Shown piece after piece: positions 33,593-44,869 of a stretch of DNA of 64,000 nt. The DNA lies in NCBI GenBank assembly GCA_030765065.1, contig CM060977.1, forward strand, positions 91,157,795 to 91,221,794. Reading direction: 5' to 3'. Positions within the stretch are counted from its first letter, which is position 1; each line of letters starts with the position of its first letter. Position numbers and translations under genes: made by a program. Under the pieces are notes generated by a model. The model was not told the origin of the DNA. It saw only the letters and a program-made list of their open reading frames with translations, and did not search any database. The DNA is from Deroplatys truncata. Lineage: Eukaryota > Arthropoda > Insecta > Mantodea > Mantidae.

Positions 33593-35467
33593 CATTTTTA
33601 CTTTCTGTACTACGTATAGTAAGTAGGGGAAGTATTGTATTCCACCCAAAAATTTGATACCGAGATTTCACCGGAAATACATGTTTTGAGGCCCCCTGAA
33701 TCTGAAAAAAGCCTTTTTGGAAACATGTCCGTTTGTGTGTGTGTATGCGTGTGCGCATGCGGGTGCATGTGTGAGAACAGCATAACTCAAAAACTAACAG
33801 TCGGATAAACATCAAAATTGTTGGATTAGCTTCTGTGGATGGAAACATGTTAAGTGAGTAAACTTAAGTGATGTTAGTGTAACAGTTCCGACTCACCTTA
33901 AATAAAAACCAAACTTGGTATTTAGGTTCAGTATCTTCCAGAGATGTGACACGAAGGTTTTCAAGAAAATCCCCCCACCCCAAATTACCCTTTACATGGA
34001 ACATTTTTCAAAAATTTTAATTTTCTCAAAATGGCTCTAACGATTTTGATTAAAATATCATATATTTAAGATACTTTCATGGCAAATAAAATGTATATCT
34101 TGAATTTTCTGGGAATGTCTCCAAAAGTATTCTTCATTGTGAACGACTTTTGCATAACTGGTAAACCATAAGAGATAGGCAAAATTGTACTACACAAAAA
34201 ATGTAGATCGCGTTAAAATACACAATTTATGTCGTATACATTTTTACTTTCTCTACTACGTATAGTAAGTAGGGGAAGTATTGTATTCCACCCAAAAATT
34301 TGATACCGAAATTTCACCGGAAATACATGTTTTGAGACCCCCTGAATCCAAAAAAAGCATTTTTGGAAACATGTCCGTGTGTGTGTCTGTCTGTGAACAG
34401 CATAACTCAGAAACGAACAGTCGGATAAACACCAAACTTGGTTTTTAGGTTCAGTATCTTCCAAGGATGCGACACGAAGGTTTTCAAGAAAATCCCCCCA
34501 CCCCAGAGTACCCTTTACATGGAAGATTTCTTGAAAATTTTAATTTTCTCAAAAATGGCTCTAATGATTTTGATTAAAATATCATATGTTTAAGATATTT
34601 TTATGACAAATAAAATGTATATCTTGAATTTCCTGGGAATGTCTCCAAAAGTATTCTTCATTGTGAACGACTTTTGCATAACTGGTAAACCATAAGAGAT
34701 AGACAAAATTTTACTACTCAAAAAATGTAGATCGCGTTAAAATACACAATTTATGTCGTATACATTTTTTTTTTGTTGAGTGAACCATTTTCGAGATATT
34801 GCTTGTTATTCCCTTAAATTTTACAATACTTACTTTCTCAAATGGGAATTCGTTATTCATTTTTTTGTCTTGGATATGCAAAGAGTATTAATTCATCTCT
34901 GGCAAAGGGAATGGTGCTGCACCTAGCAACCAGCTATTAAGAGATATGTATGTGCTTAAAGGCTACTGTATTTCTATATTGCCCTTGTAAATATATATTC
35001 CCCTTACATCTACAAGAAAATTAGCAATAAGATAGACTCTGCAAATGTTTATCTCGATTAACATGAAGTAGATGGAGAATAAGCATTTGTATAAATAGTT
35101 TGTACAAGAGTAGAGAAAGTCATGTGAGTGTAACACATCAGATTTTTTTGTTGAGTGAATCATTTTCAAGATATTGCTTGTTATTCCCTTAAATTTTCCG
35201 ATACTTATACTTTTTCTCAAATGGTAATTCGTTATTCTTTTTTTTTCTCCTGGTAATGCAAAGAGAATAGAATACTCCAGATAGCAACCAGCTCTTAAAA
35301 TATTTGACTATCGCTTAAAGCCTACCAATTCCCCCTTGCATCTACAAGAAAATTAGCAATAAGATTAACATCTCGATATCTCGATTAACATAAGCATATG
35401 GAGAATAAGGTTTGTAAAAATAGTTTGTACAAGATTAGAGAAAGTCATGTGAGAGTAACACATCAGA
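33593..35467 (-). mobile_element. Helentron-like repeat copy 1 (split by copy 2)
   Basis: Pieces 33593-34243 and 35143-35467 join into one full unit once copy 2 (34244-35142) is removed; the break is in a T-run of the consensus. Ends are TACTTTCTnTAC on the left and GAGAAAGTCATGTGAG...CACATCAGA on the right. Orientation is assigned by analogy with Helentron-associated elements (stem-loop end as 3'). Confidence 0.75.
34244..35142 (-). mobile_element. Helentron-like repeat copy 2, full length
   Basis: About 900 bp, ending TTTACTTTCTCTACTACGTA on the left and CACATCAGA on the right. Inverted subterminal motif ACTTTCTCTAC (left) and GTAGAGAAAGT (right). There is a short GT-rich microsatellite (34377-34393), and a near-palindrome CTACTACGTATAGTAAGTAG near the left end can fold as a hairpin. 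No protein is encoded. Flanked by T-runs on both sides. Confidence 0.78.
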
Positions 35468-35489
35468 TTTTTTAATGCCATTCCTAATA

Positions 35490-35841
35490 GAAGAGCAGTT
35501 GTATGTCATAATAAATTTGAAACCCTGCAAAAGGAGGAATTTTTAAAGCGATATAGACTGCCCAAGGGCTCATGAGCATGGTTTTATGGGAAATACGAGA
35601 GGCTAGAATACTACCAACAGAAGCATGCCTCTTTTCTCCTATGCTACAAGTGTTAATTAGCTACTTAGATTTTATACTACTAACATTATTTATTTGCTTG
35701 ATGGGTGATAATGTTGGTATTTCCAAAGCTGCTGTTTGTGGGTTTATACGGAAGGTTTCCAAAGCAATTGCTTCAAGAAGCAAACTATTTTTTTCAGGTC
35801 TGCTTGATTACTCAACAATAACACATGTTCGTCCACTTTAG
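35490..35841 (+). pseudogene. Harbinger-type transposase fragment
   Basis: One frame gives RRAVVCHNKFETLQ and EEFLKRYRLPKG, the typical N-terminal block of Harbinger nucleases. After a shift, the 89-codon ORF at 35572-35841 gives LSPMLQVLI-like residues and GDNVGISKAAVCGFIRKVSK, the helix-turn-helix that precedes the DDE core. Catalytic parts are absent. It belongs to the element at 33366-36419. Confidence 0.75.
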
Positions 35842-36769
35842 TTTCAATGCAGTGTTCACCACCAGTTTTAAATCGTTTTAAACGCTCTTCGCATGTAACG
35901 TTTCTGGTGCTGCACTTTATGTTAGCATAAAATTTGCCGTAGTTGCTTACTAGACTTAAGAGAAACGTGTTTGTTCCAATTAAAGTACTCGCAGATTTTG
36001 TCCCAGGTTACAATCTTATTCTTTTATGTAAACTGCTTTTTCGCACTTGATAATACGTCTACTTATTTACCAGATGTTTGTTAATGTGTTTCAAACAATG
36101 AAACATTTATTTCAGCTGACATAGCGATTCTAACCTCAAACAATCAGGAACATCGTATGGCAATTGAATGTAAATAGTTGTCTGCTACTGACACAGAGCG
36201 CAGTGATACGTAGACAAAGGTGCATCTGACATATTCAGAAGCACTGTAGTTCGACCATCACCTTCCCCAAAGCTAGCATTTGCAGTTTGATGTTAACAAA
36301 ATGTTAGTAACAATTTGCTGTAAAAGCTTGATGAAACACAAAAGTTTTAACATTATGCTAACTTCGAACACTTTGTTAACAGACAAGATATTTTTAACAT
36401 CGGTTGGTGAAACTGGCCCTAAATTTGTTGAAGTTGAGTTCAAATATAGTAAAAATTGCGGACTTTTGTCTTTTCGGCCTCGGCTTTTTCATTTCCCATA
36501 AAATTGCAGACAGTCCATGAAATTCGTGGCATATGGAACTCTAAATGAAATAATATCTAACATTTCTGTTTTTCTTCCCTCTAGTTTTTAAAGTATTAAC
36601 TCAACAAATTAATTACAGACGATAGTAGATCTTACTATTTTTATCTTCTTTTAATTCCTCATAGAGAGTTTTGATTTTAACATCTTTAAATGTTTGGCTG
36701 CTTTACATTATAGAGTAACAGAAGAATCTTGGTGTTTGGACTTAACAGTATACAAAATATTGCAAAGGT

Positions 36770-37015
36770 AGAATCAGACTGAAAAATTCAATGCCATAGT
36801 GAGGATTTGAACCAGTGATCTTTGGCTTTCCATGCCATTGCCCTAACCAACTGAAGTACCTACCATGCAACATGCTGATATGACATTTAATTCCACAACT
36901 AACTATTATTTTTTTCCCAGTAAATCACAAGGAATTCTCAAATTAATTTTGAAATAACATGACCCAATGGCGACTACAATTTCTTAAGTACTTTTAAGTC
37001 CCAGGCCTCTTAATT
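36770..37015 (-). mobile_element. tRNA-derived SINE family 1, copy a
   Basis: On the - strand a tRNA-like segment runs from CAGTTGGTTAGGGC to GGTTCAAATCCTCACTATGG (the last block being a Pol III B box). It is preceded by a shared block containing GTCGCCATTGGGTCATG and followed by GCATTGAATTTTTCAGTC. The same three blocks occur at 37180-37445 and, in part, at 40920-41040. Confidence 0.75.
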
Positions 37016-37179
37016 CAATTCTTTATTGCTCATATAACTTGTGTTACAAGCCTAGAACATAGTCAAAAGCTAATACATGTAAAATACAAGATATTAAAAA
37101 ACATACAAATAAAATTAAAAGGGTAGTATTTTTAGTCTATGTACAATTTATGGAATTAATTGTTCTTTCACACAAGCCA

Positions 37180-37445
37180 TGTGTTGGACAGGGTTGGAAA
37201 GGTAGAATCAGATGACTGAAAAATTCAATGCCATAGCCGGAATTTGAACCACGGATCTCCCGGTCTCCGTCCGGTTGCTCTAACCACTGAGTTACCATGG
37301 CAACATGCTGGCATGCCATTAAATTCTCCAGCTGACTCGCATTTTTCCCGGTAAACCACAAGGAGATCTCAAATTGTATTGAGATGTCATACCCCAATGG
37401 CGACTTACATTCTTTGTAAGTACTTAAGTCCCGGGCTTTTAGTTT
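37180..37445 (-). mobile_element. tRNA-derived SINE family 1, copy b
   Basis: Best-preserved copy. - strand: leader with GTCGCCATTGGGGTATGAC, then GGTAACTCAGTGGTTAGAGC (A box), an anticodon-arm-like stretch, GGTTCAAATTCC (B box), and a tail with CATTGAATTTTTCAGTCATC. The tRNA-like segment is internal rather than at the extreme 5' end. Confidence 0.78.
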
Positions 37446-37485
37446 CAACCACTATTAGGTCAATTAATGGAATTTACAATTTATT

Positions 37486-37790
37486 TTAATTTAATAGCTC
37501 TTCTAGTCTGTATGAGCACATTTCAATTAGATACCTTTTTATCTGTTTAGCAAAAGAGTTTTTTCCTGAATGATCTTTTATACTTTTTGGTAGGGCATTA
37601 TACAGTATCATTTCTATTATAATCGGATCCTTTTTTGTTGAAGCCTTGTTTATGTGTAATCTATGATAATTTATGCTCCCCCTAGTGTTATATGAGTAAA
37701 TGTTTGTATTTTTAATAAGTGGTTTGTTTTGAGCCAAAATAATTACTTTATATACATAAATAGCAACAATTGTTAGTATTTTATTCTTTT
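37486..37790 (-). pseudogene. LINE B C-terminal segment
   Basis: - strand residues KNKILTIVAIYVYKVI and AQNKPLIKNTNIYSYNTR lead into MILYNALPKSIKDHSG and KRYLIEMCSYRLEELLN with a natural stop. This YNTR...LYNxLPxxIK order is the standard C-terminus of Jockey/CR1-like ORF2. It lies on the far side of LINE A, showing LINE A was inserted into LINE B. Confidence 0.85.
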
Positions 37791-38757
37791 TAAAGGTTGG
37801 TTTCTAGTTCTAGTTTGAGAAGGGGTGGGTTTTATGCCCAAGCACTGTGACCTTAAGATCTATTGCGCATCCCCCCTTTCATCAGTTAAGTAGTCTGTTG
37901 CTTGATATGAACTTAACCAGACTACTAACTGAGGCTTTCGATAGTTCATCTATCTTTAGAAAGTGACTTCCAAAAGTACTTGCTCTTTCACTCGCAAGAG
38001 CAGGGCAATCACATAGTAGATGAGTAACAGTCTCATCTCCTTCTAGACATCTACTACAGATAGGGTTGTTAAACAATCCCATTCTGTATAGATTAAACTT
38101 TAGGGCACAGTGTCCTGTAATGAATCCTGTTGCCCATGCAAGTCTTCTTCTACTAAGACCGCGCAAGTATTTTGCCTGGCTGTTATCCAGGTCTGTAATG
38201 AACAACTTGGAATGTCTGCAACCCTCAATGGAGTTCCAGTAGTTCTTGTGTTCTTCTTGAGCCCAGCACTTAATAGCCTGTTTCACTGGTCTGTAGGACA
38301 CTCCCAGTACAGGCTCCGGACCAAAAAATGGGGTTTCACTGCCAATCTTGGCTGCTTCATCTGCTTTCTCATTGCCTGGTATACCTATATGTCCTGGCAC
38401 CCACATAAGTTGAACCTTATTGTGTTCAGCCAGTGCCATTAAGGATTCCCGGCATTCTGAGACGAACTTTGATTTTATTGATGGTGATTCAAGTGCTTTA
38501 AGAGCAGCTTGACTGTCTGAGAGGATAAGAACACTTCTATTCTTATATCTCCTTTTAATGCTTTCCATGACACTGGCTAGGATTGCATAAACCTCAGCTT
38601 GGAAAACTGTAGCTAAGGTACCAAGACTATAAGAAATCTTGGTACCATTACCGTAAAGCCCAGCCCCCGTTCCCGATTTGGTTCTAGAACCATCAGTATA
38701 CCAGATTGGGCCTTTGTTAAAGATTGGTTTACATGTATCTGTAGTTTTTAACCGATA
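37791..38757 (-). mobile_element. LINE A: RNase H-bearing LINE 3' fragment inside LINE B
   Basis: A 5'-truncated element on the - strand, beginning in the start of an RNase H domain (GPIWYTDGSRTKSG-like in a shifted frame near 38710) and ending near 37800. No target duplication was resolved. A distinct clade from LINE B, which has no RNase H here. Confidence 0.8.
37882..38568 (-). CDS. LINE A RNase H domain and C-terminal zinc-finger tail
   Basis: 228 uninterrupted residues on the - strand. VLILSDSQAALKAL contains an RNase H catalytic Asp. LMWVPGHIGIPGNEKADEAA is the conserved VPGHxGxxGNExAD block with the last catalytic residues. RRLAWATGFITGHCALKFNL and CSRCLEGDETVTHLLCDCPAL form the C-terminal CxxC...H...C finger typical of I/R1/LOA-type LINEs. 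The domain removes RNA from the cDNA hybrid. The first catalytic Asp (YTDGS) is in a shifted frame upstream, so this is a fragment of a broken ORF2 although locally open. Confidence 0.88.
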   Translation of the reverse strand: MESIKRRYKNRSVLILSDSQAALKALESPSIKSKFVSECRESLMALAEHNKVQLMWVPGHIGIPGNEKADEAAKIGSETPFFGPEPVLGVSYRPVKQAIKCWAQEEHKNYWNSIEGCRHSKLFITDLDNSQAKYLRGLSRRRLAWATGFITGHCALKFNLYRMGLFNNPICSRCLEGDETVTHLLCDCPALASERASTFGSHFLKIDELSKASVSSLVKFISSNRLLN

Positions 38758-38784
38758 AATTCAACGTATGCATCTTTTCTGTAA

Positions 38785-40848
38785 TAATAACAATAATAAC
38801 AACAACAACAACCTATTTAATTTTGTAACCCCACACTTCCCCCAAATTTCAATGCCATATTTCATATGTGCGTATATTAATCCATAGTACATGGTTCTAA
38901 GTTGTTCTACATTAAGGTAGTTTGAAAAGTATTTTAATAAATATATGTTTCTTGTGATTTTTTTACCCACTTCATTTACATGAGTTTCATATGTTGGGTG
39001 TTCATCAAGGTATATCCCTAAGAAATTATGGATAGACACCTGTTCTACTTTAGCATTATCTAGTTTTACATTTATGTATTTTAGTGCTTTGCTTCTGTTT
39101 TGCTAGTGCCGAAAATGAATCAATTTGTTTTTTTTTAATATTTAATTTGAGGGAATTAACAGTGAGATAATTTGAAATTTGTGATAAATTTTGAGTAATT
39201 TTATTTTCTAGTTGCAGCAAGTTTTTTCCTTTGCAAATGAGTGAAATGTCATCTGCATATGATATAAGTTTACTCTCAGTTGAATCCACCAAATCGTTTA
39301 CATACATAATGAAAAGCAATGGTCCTAAGACGGATCCTTGCGGAACCACAAAATTTACACTTTGAGTGTCAGATTGAACTAATTTTATATAGTTTCCATA
39401 CTGCCAATATAGTTCACAACATGTTTACGATTTAGTAAATAAGAGTGTAGTATCTTATTTATTTTTCCTCTTAGTCCATAAGTTGCTAATTTTGTTAATA
39501 ATATTTCATGTGACACACAGTCAAAGGCCTTAGATAAGTCTAAAAACAGCCCTATAGTATTTTCACCTTTATCAATATTTGTCAGAACTTCATGAATGAA
39601 TTCTACAGAAGCATTAATAGTTGAATATCCTTTTCGAAATCCATGTTGGGAATTTACTATAATGCTATCAGCATTTAAGTAACTTATCATTCGTTTTTTC
39701 TAGTACTTTTTCATATAACTGAGCAAAAACCGATGTCAAGGTAATAGGCCTGTAGTTTGTCTTGTCCATTGTATTACCATTTTTGTATATAGGACGCACC
39801 GTACTGATCTCAAGTTTTTCAGGGAAGGTATCTTCATTAATCGAATAATTTACCAAATACACCAATATATCTATTAGGGCATGTTTGTATTGTTTAAGCA
39901 TAACAGGTGAAAAACCATCCCATCCACAAGATCTCTTGCTCTTAAAGCCATTGATTAATGTGTTTAATTCACTAGTATTTGCTTCATTTACATAAATAGA
40001 TTTGGATATATTTATATTACTATTTTCCATTTTATTTTGGGCAACAGTATTTCCAATATTTACAAAGTAATTGTTGAGCATATTGCTAATGTTGACAGGG
40101 TTTGTTATTTCTCCACCTCTGTCTAGGTAAATATTTTTTTGCTGTTTTAGTTCTAAATTTTTTTGCTTATTTATAATTTTCCACATTGTTTTAGTTTTGT
40201 TTTCTGAATTAGCAGTTATGTCCAAATAGAAGTTGGTTTATTTGTTTTCAGCGCTGATCTATAGCATTTTTTACACACACTATATAATTTTTTATATATA
40301 TTTAACTTAGTAACCCTGTAATAATCATACATTTCTTTAACTTTATTTCACAGTAAGCTCACTTCATAGCTAAGTGTTTGTTTAGGATTTAGTTTACTAC
40401 TATGTTTTATAGATTTTTTAGTTATGGGGCATACAATATTTAGGTAATAGCTGAGAGTATTAAAGAACTTGCTCCATTTTTCCTCAATATTATCTGCACT
40501 ATATACATTATATTCCAATCTTCTTGTAGCATCATCTTATTCAGTTCATTAATTGTATTCTCACTTGTGTCCCTTGTAAAAGTATAGTATTGCCCATAAG
40601 TTTTAGGTTGACAATTAAAAATATCTATTATTTGTGAGGTGTGATCTGAAATATGAGACTCAATATTAATGGTCATATATTTACTTTCTTTTAGATTAGC
40701 TATAATGTAGTTCAACATGGTACTCGATTGGCTTGTAACTCTAGTTGGACCCAGAAATGAAGTAGCATTGTGTAGGTTAAAGCTTTTTAATAGTACAGTA
40801 AATACACAGTTACCTACATCTATGTTAAAATCCCCTACAAGAATTAAC
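38785..40848 (-). pseudogene. LINE B endonuclease tail and reverse transcriptase
   Basis: Endonuclease: GDFNIDVGN, TRVTSQSSTMLNYI, ESHISDHTSQI. RT: RSCGWDGFSPVMLKQYK, YRPITLTSVFAQLYEKVL, then GFRKGYSTINA and GLFLDLSKAFDCVSHEILL (motif A Asp). These are followed by VPQGSVLGPLLFIMYVND (motif B) and ISYADDISLI (motif C, YADD) with a thumb NFLGIYLDEH. Frame breaks occur near 40400, 39690, 39370 and 39050. Just before the insertion point ten Leu codons (TTG/TTA) form a microsatellite inside the frame, followed by QKRCIR. The element would copy itself by target-primed reverse transcription; this copy is dead. Confidence 0.88.
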
Positions 40849-40919
40849 CACTATAAGGTAATCAGTGCAAATAATTTGGTCTTCCACGCATACTGGCACA
40901 CATATTGTGCCAACATGTA

Positions 40920-41040
40920 TCCATGATAGCTCAGATGGCTAGAGCAGCAGCATAAGCCAAAGATCTGTGGTTCAAATCCCAGCTATGGTATTTAATTTTT
41001 CAGTCTGATGTTACCTTTCCAACTCTAGTCTACACATGGC
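40920..41040 (+). mobile_element. tRNA-derived SINE family 1, copy c (partial)
   Basis: + strand ATAGCTCAGATGGCTAGAGC (A box region), then a B box GGTTCAAATCCC and the family tail AATTTTTCAGTCTGATGTTAC. It starts just outside the 5' end of LINE B. The leader of copies a and b is absent. Confidence 0.75.
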
Positions 41041-41764
41041 CTGAGTGGAAGAACAGTTGTCATTACCCATAAGGTTGTTTAAATCCTAACTTATACAATA
41101 GAAGAGATACTTTTTTGTTGCTATACCATTTAAATTCACAGTCCACATTTCCAATTCTGTTGTTACCTTATCAATGTATTTTAGTAAGTGTTAATATGTG
41201 TATTTTACTTACTTAAATATTTTCAATTTTGTATCATAATTATTCCACTTCTGCCAATGTTATGAATTACATACTGTATTTATTCATGTGATTTACTGAC
41301 TTTTTGGAAGAAATTTTGAATTAAAAAATAGGGACACACAAATTATGTGAGGAAGGAAAATTATGGTTCCAAGCTTCAGTACACAAGATTTAATTCCCTA
41401 TATTTTATATACCCTCATTGCTACTGTCATGGTGAAGGTAAGATGCATCATTTTTGGATCAGTAAAATGGGCATCTTCTTCCGATCTGTCAAGTGCATTT
41501 GAGATTCCTGTCTTCTTAAAACACCTTTCCATATGTGTAATGAAATAGCTCCATGAAGAAAGAATCCATCACACATTGCAGAGAGCTCAGGCTAACGTGG
41601 AAGGCTATAACATGTTTTGTTTAATTCAAATCTGGTTCTAAGGCTGGATGGATTATAGACCTTGAAGACATTAGGCATGTCAACAAAAACAATGGCACCC
41701 TCCTCCAAGTGCACTCATATCGTAGCCAACTAGTAGAATTTTATTATATTGAATGATATAAATA
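41041..41764. other. intronic sequence, nothing recognised
   Basis: About 0.7 kb without a recognised element. Confidence 0.45.
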
Positions 41765-43063
41765 CAAGGGGAATTGGAAAGTAATGCACAATTTTTTTTT
41801 TTCTGCATTGGTATTGCGGCTGGGATATTGAAACTTCACCAAGATATAGCTTGAAGCTGTCACTACAGATGCTATTTTGTTCTCATGTGTAGCTCTAGTG
41901 AGTGAAGCATGAACTATGCATCAGAGATGGTGTGCATGTTACTGTCATCCACTTGTGAGGAGCAGTGAGATATAATGCGATTTTTGTGGGCTAAAGGGCA
42001 TAACCCAAGTGAAATTCACAGGGACATGCATGGCATGTATAGGGACGACTGTATGGATTGTAGCAATGTCTCCAGATGGTGTGCATTCTTCAAAGACTAT
42101 GCGATAACCTTTGTGATTTGTCACGTTCTGGATGACCGGTAACAACTGCAACCTCACAGTATGTCGCAGTCATTGAGATGGCAATTCTGAACGACCATTG
42201 GATCCAACTGCGAACCTTATCTCAGCAGTTCAACATTCGATACAGTGTGGTGTACGATATTGTGCATGGCGCATTGAAGTTTCATGAAGTTAGTGTTCGC
42301 TGGATGCCTAAGAACCTGACAGATGATCACAAGGGCCAAGAATGAAGACAAGGTTGGATCACGTATTGCATTACACTGCAAAAGGGCAAAACTTTCTGAA
42401 GGGAATCAGAATGGTGATGAGTTGTGGGCATACCACTACACGCCCGAAACAAAGCAGTTCTCTAAGGAGTGGAAACATGCTACTTCCCTGCTAAAGTCAC
42501 TCCATCTGCTCATAAAATGCTTGTAACAGTATTCTGGGATAGTGGTGTTTTATTGGTGGAATTTGCTGAACACAGAACCACTGTGAATTCTGCAGCCTGC
42601 ATTAAAACTTTGGTAAAGTTGCATTGTACCCTTCTTGACAAATGCCGTAACATTAATGCTGACAATATGAAACTTCTTCATGACAGTGCTTGCCCCCATA
42701 TTGCTGCTGATGTTCGTGAGAAAAATAAACAAATTTGGTTGGGAGGTGCTTCAGTATCCACCATACAGCCCAGATCTGGCACCATCAGACTTTCATTTGT
42801 TTGGAGAAATTCCTGGCTGGTCAACGCTTTGTGTCAGATACAGAAGTGAAAACAGCAGTCCGCAGATGGCTATACTCCAATCGAATGGACTTCTATGAAT
42901 AGGGTATTATGAAACTGGTATCACGATGGGAGGCATGTGTTGAGAAAGTTGGTGACTATGTAGAAAAATAGACAAAAGATGTCAGCTCATTTGTGCATTT
43001 GTTTGTAACGGTACCTATTAAACTTTTTGAAAAACAATTGTGTTACTTTCGGATCCATCCTTG
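41765..43063 (+). pseudogene. mariner transposon with broken transposase
   Basis: Left end CAAGGGGAATTGGAAAGTAA after TA (41763-41764); the right end, read inwards, is CAAGGATGGATCCGAAAGTA, with TG where TA is expected. The + strand carries YHYTPETKQFSKEWKH, KMLVTVFWDSGVLLVEF, then NADNMKLLHDSACPHIA and FGWEVLQYPPYSPDLAPSDFH followed by LFGEIPGW. These are mariner core landmarks in several frames. Stops and shifts near 42530, 42740 and 42880. Dead element. Confidence 0.87.
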
Positions 43064-44869
43064 TGAAAACAAGTAAGCTGAGAATCCAGTATCAAGTCGT
43101 GTTTGGTATAGATAAAGATTTACCCCCCTCGTTCAGCTATTGCTATATTAGCCTGCCAAGTAGTTGCTTGGTGATCTTCACCATAGCAAGTCAGCTGAGT
43201 AAACAAATACGCTTATTCTTCTGTCAGGAGGCAATTTAAAACTTTGCTGCACTTAAATATTCATATACTTATTCATGTTAAATATGCTCACATTTAAACC
43301 TAATGGAGATGCAGATTTTAAACAACAGAAATTAAATTAAAGATTTCGCAAATTAAATAAAACTTGAGATTTGCCCTACTTTCAACAAATAAGGTTCATC
43401 CCCTTTCTATAAATTCAATCTTTGATTTCCTTAATTTGATAGTATTAAGAATCTGTCACTTTCCAAATGATGCATATGAGTCATTCCACTACAAGTCTCA
43501 CAAATTTTCACAAAATTTGACCATCAGTCTCCGATTTACTTCAAATTTTGTCCATGGATTACAAAAACAAAGTGAACTAAGTTTTATATTTTTATTTTTT
43601 TAAATCACAGTATCTTAAAAAATATTACACAATTCAATTGGTGAAAAACGGCACACCTCTCTGCCTTTAAATTAGAATATCTCACAGGTAGGCAATAAAT
43701 GATAAAATTATGTTATAAACTGCAATGTAAGGCTTAATATGTAATATTTTACTTAATATTTATTATAATTGATGTAATTAATTATTTACATCAATTTTTA
43801 AAATCCTAACATTTAAAAATTATATATCCATATTAACCCGCAACTTTAGTTCCACTAGTTTGTTCACATGTAACTTAAATTTGGCATACATTTGAAAAAC
43901 ATTCTAACTTACAATCTTATCGTATGAAAAGCAACTTAACTACAATTTAAATCTGCACTTTTTCCCTTCAAGCTCAAATGAATACCATCTGATTATTATT
44001 ACATTATTGATTGTTGAAATGAATAAATTTAGCTCAAAGGCATGAGGGATCGCTTTTGTGTTGCTGTATCTTGCCTTAAAATGGTCACTATGTTCAAAAC
44101 CACTTCTGGATTATTCACGGCATCGGTACTTTGTAGCACACAATCACTGTTATCAGTGGTTGGTACTTTGGGAATCTTTTTTGACATGCATCATATAGTT
44201 TTAGATCTGGTGACAAAGTTAAGTTCTCCATTTTTAAGTTTGTAGACATAATGCGGGTAACTAAGCTTAATGATTTCTGCCTTGTGTTACGCTTGGAAAC
44301 ATTAAATTGATTGAAGCAATAGTCATAGCTCCGTTTCTTAAGTTCACTCATTAAGCACTTTCATAAACCACAGAGCTAACAATGAACTTCTAATGCAAAA
44401 AGCTGAAGATAAAGTTACATTTAAAATGAAACAGCGGAGAGAGGCTTCAAAGAATATCATTCCAGTTGCTAAGTTACAGTGAACACCGGAAGTGATAGCC
44501 TATCATGTCTGAACTGCGTAACGAATCGGCCGGTGCGGTGTACTACTGCAGTGTAAAGCTTACAGTTAGCAGTCTTGATGTTCTAAAACCCTACGCTCTA
44601 ACACAAATAAACTGTTTAAAAGCGTACTTCTAAGGAAAATCCCATCTTGATATTAACAGGTTTAAAACAAAATATATCACAGATTCCTTCTGTATTTTTT
44701 CCACTTTTTAAAATTAGGAAGTTAAATATTATATTGCTGTTTAAAATAGTCATACTTAAAAAGTGATTGTTTTTTTTATTCCGAATAAATAGTATTTTGA
44801 ATTATGAAAATCACAATGTTTTTATCCACAAAATGACATTCTTCTTATCACTGACCATTCTGTGTTTCG
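43064..44869. other. intronic sequence, nothing recognised
   Basis: About 1.8 kb of AT-rich DNA. Short ORFs look like chance; no terminal or tandem repeats were seen. Confidence 0.5.

Larger units (their letters stand above)
33366..36419 (+). mobile_element. PIF/Harbinger-type transposon with nested Helentron-like repeats
   Basis: TAA at 33363-33365 and 36420-36422 (the Harbinger 3-bp TWA target). TIRs: GGGCCGGTTTCACCAAC on the left; the right, read inwards, is GGGCCAGTTTCACCAAC, and both continue into an ACA/TTAACA-rich subterminal region. The inner part 33593-35467 is two nested Helentron-like copies. A transposase fragment is at 35490-35841. Confidence 0.87.
37460..40848 (-). mobile_element. 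LINE B: non-LTR retrotransposon interrupted by another LINE
   Basis: - strand order: endonuclease end (40846-40600), linker, reverse transcriptase (40225-38785), [LINE A at 37791-38757], then the C-terminal end (37790-37486). Endonuclease motifs GDFNID and SDHTSQII, RT motifs as described below and a C-terminal LYNALP...FxxxL block fit the Jockey/CR1 supergroup. 5'-truncated near 40848. The 3' end is near 37460; a longer 3' UTR down to about 37017, carrying the SINEs, is possible. Confidence 0.85.

Noticed and set aside
40925-40990. Possible functional tRNA gene
   Set aside because: Same tRNA-like block and tail as two nearby SINE copies; acceptor stem does not close.
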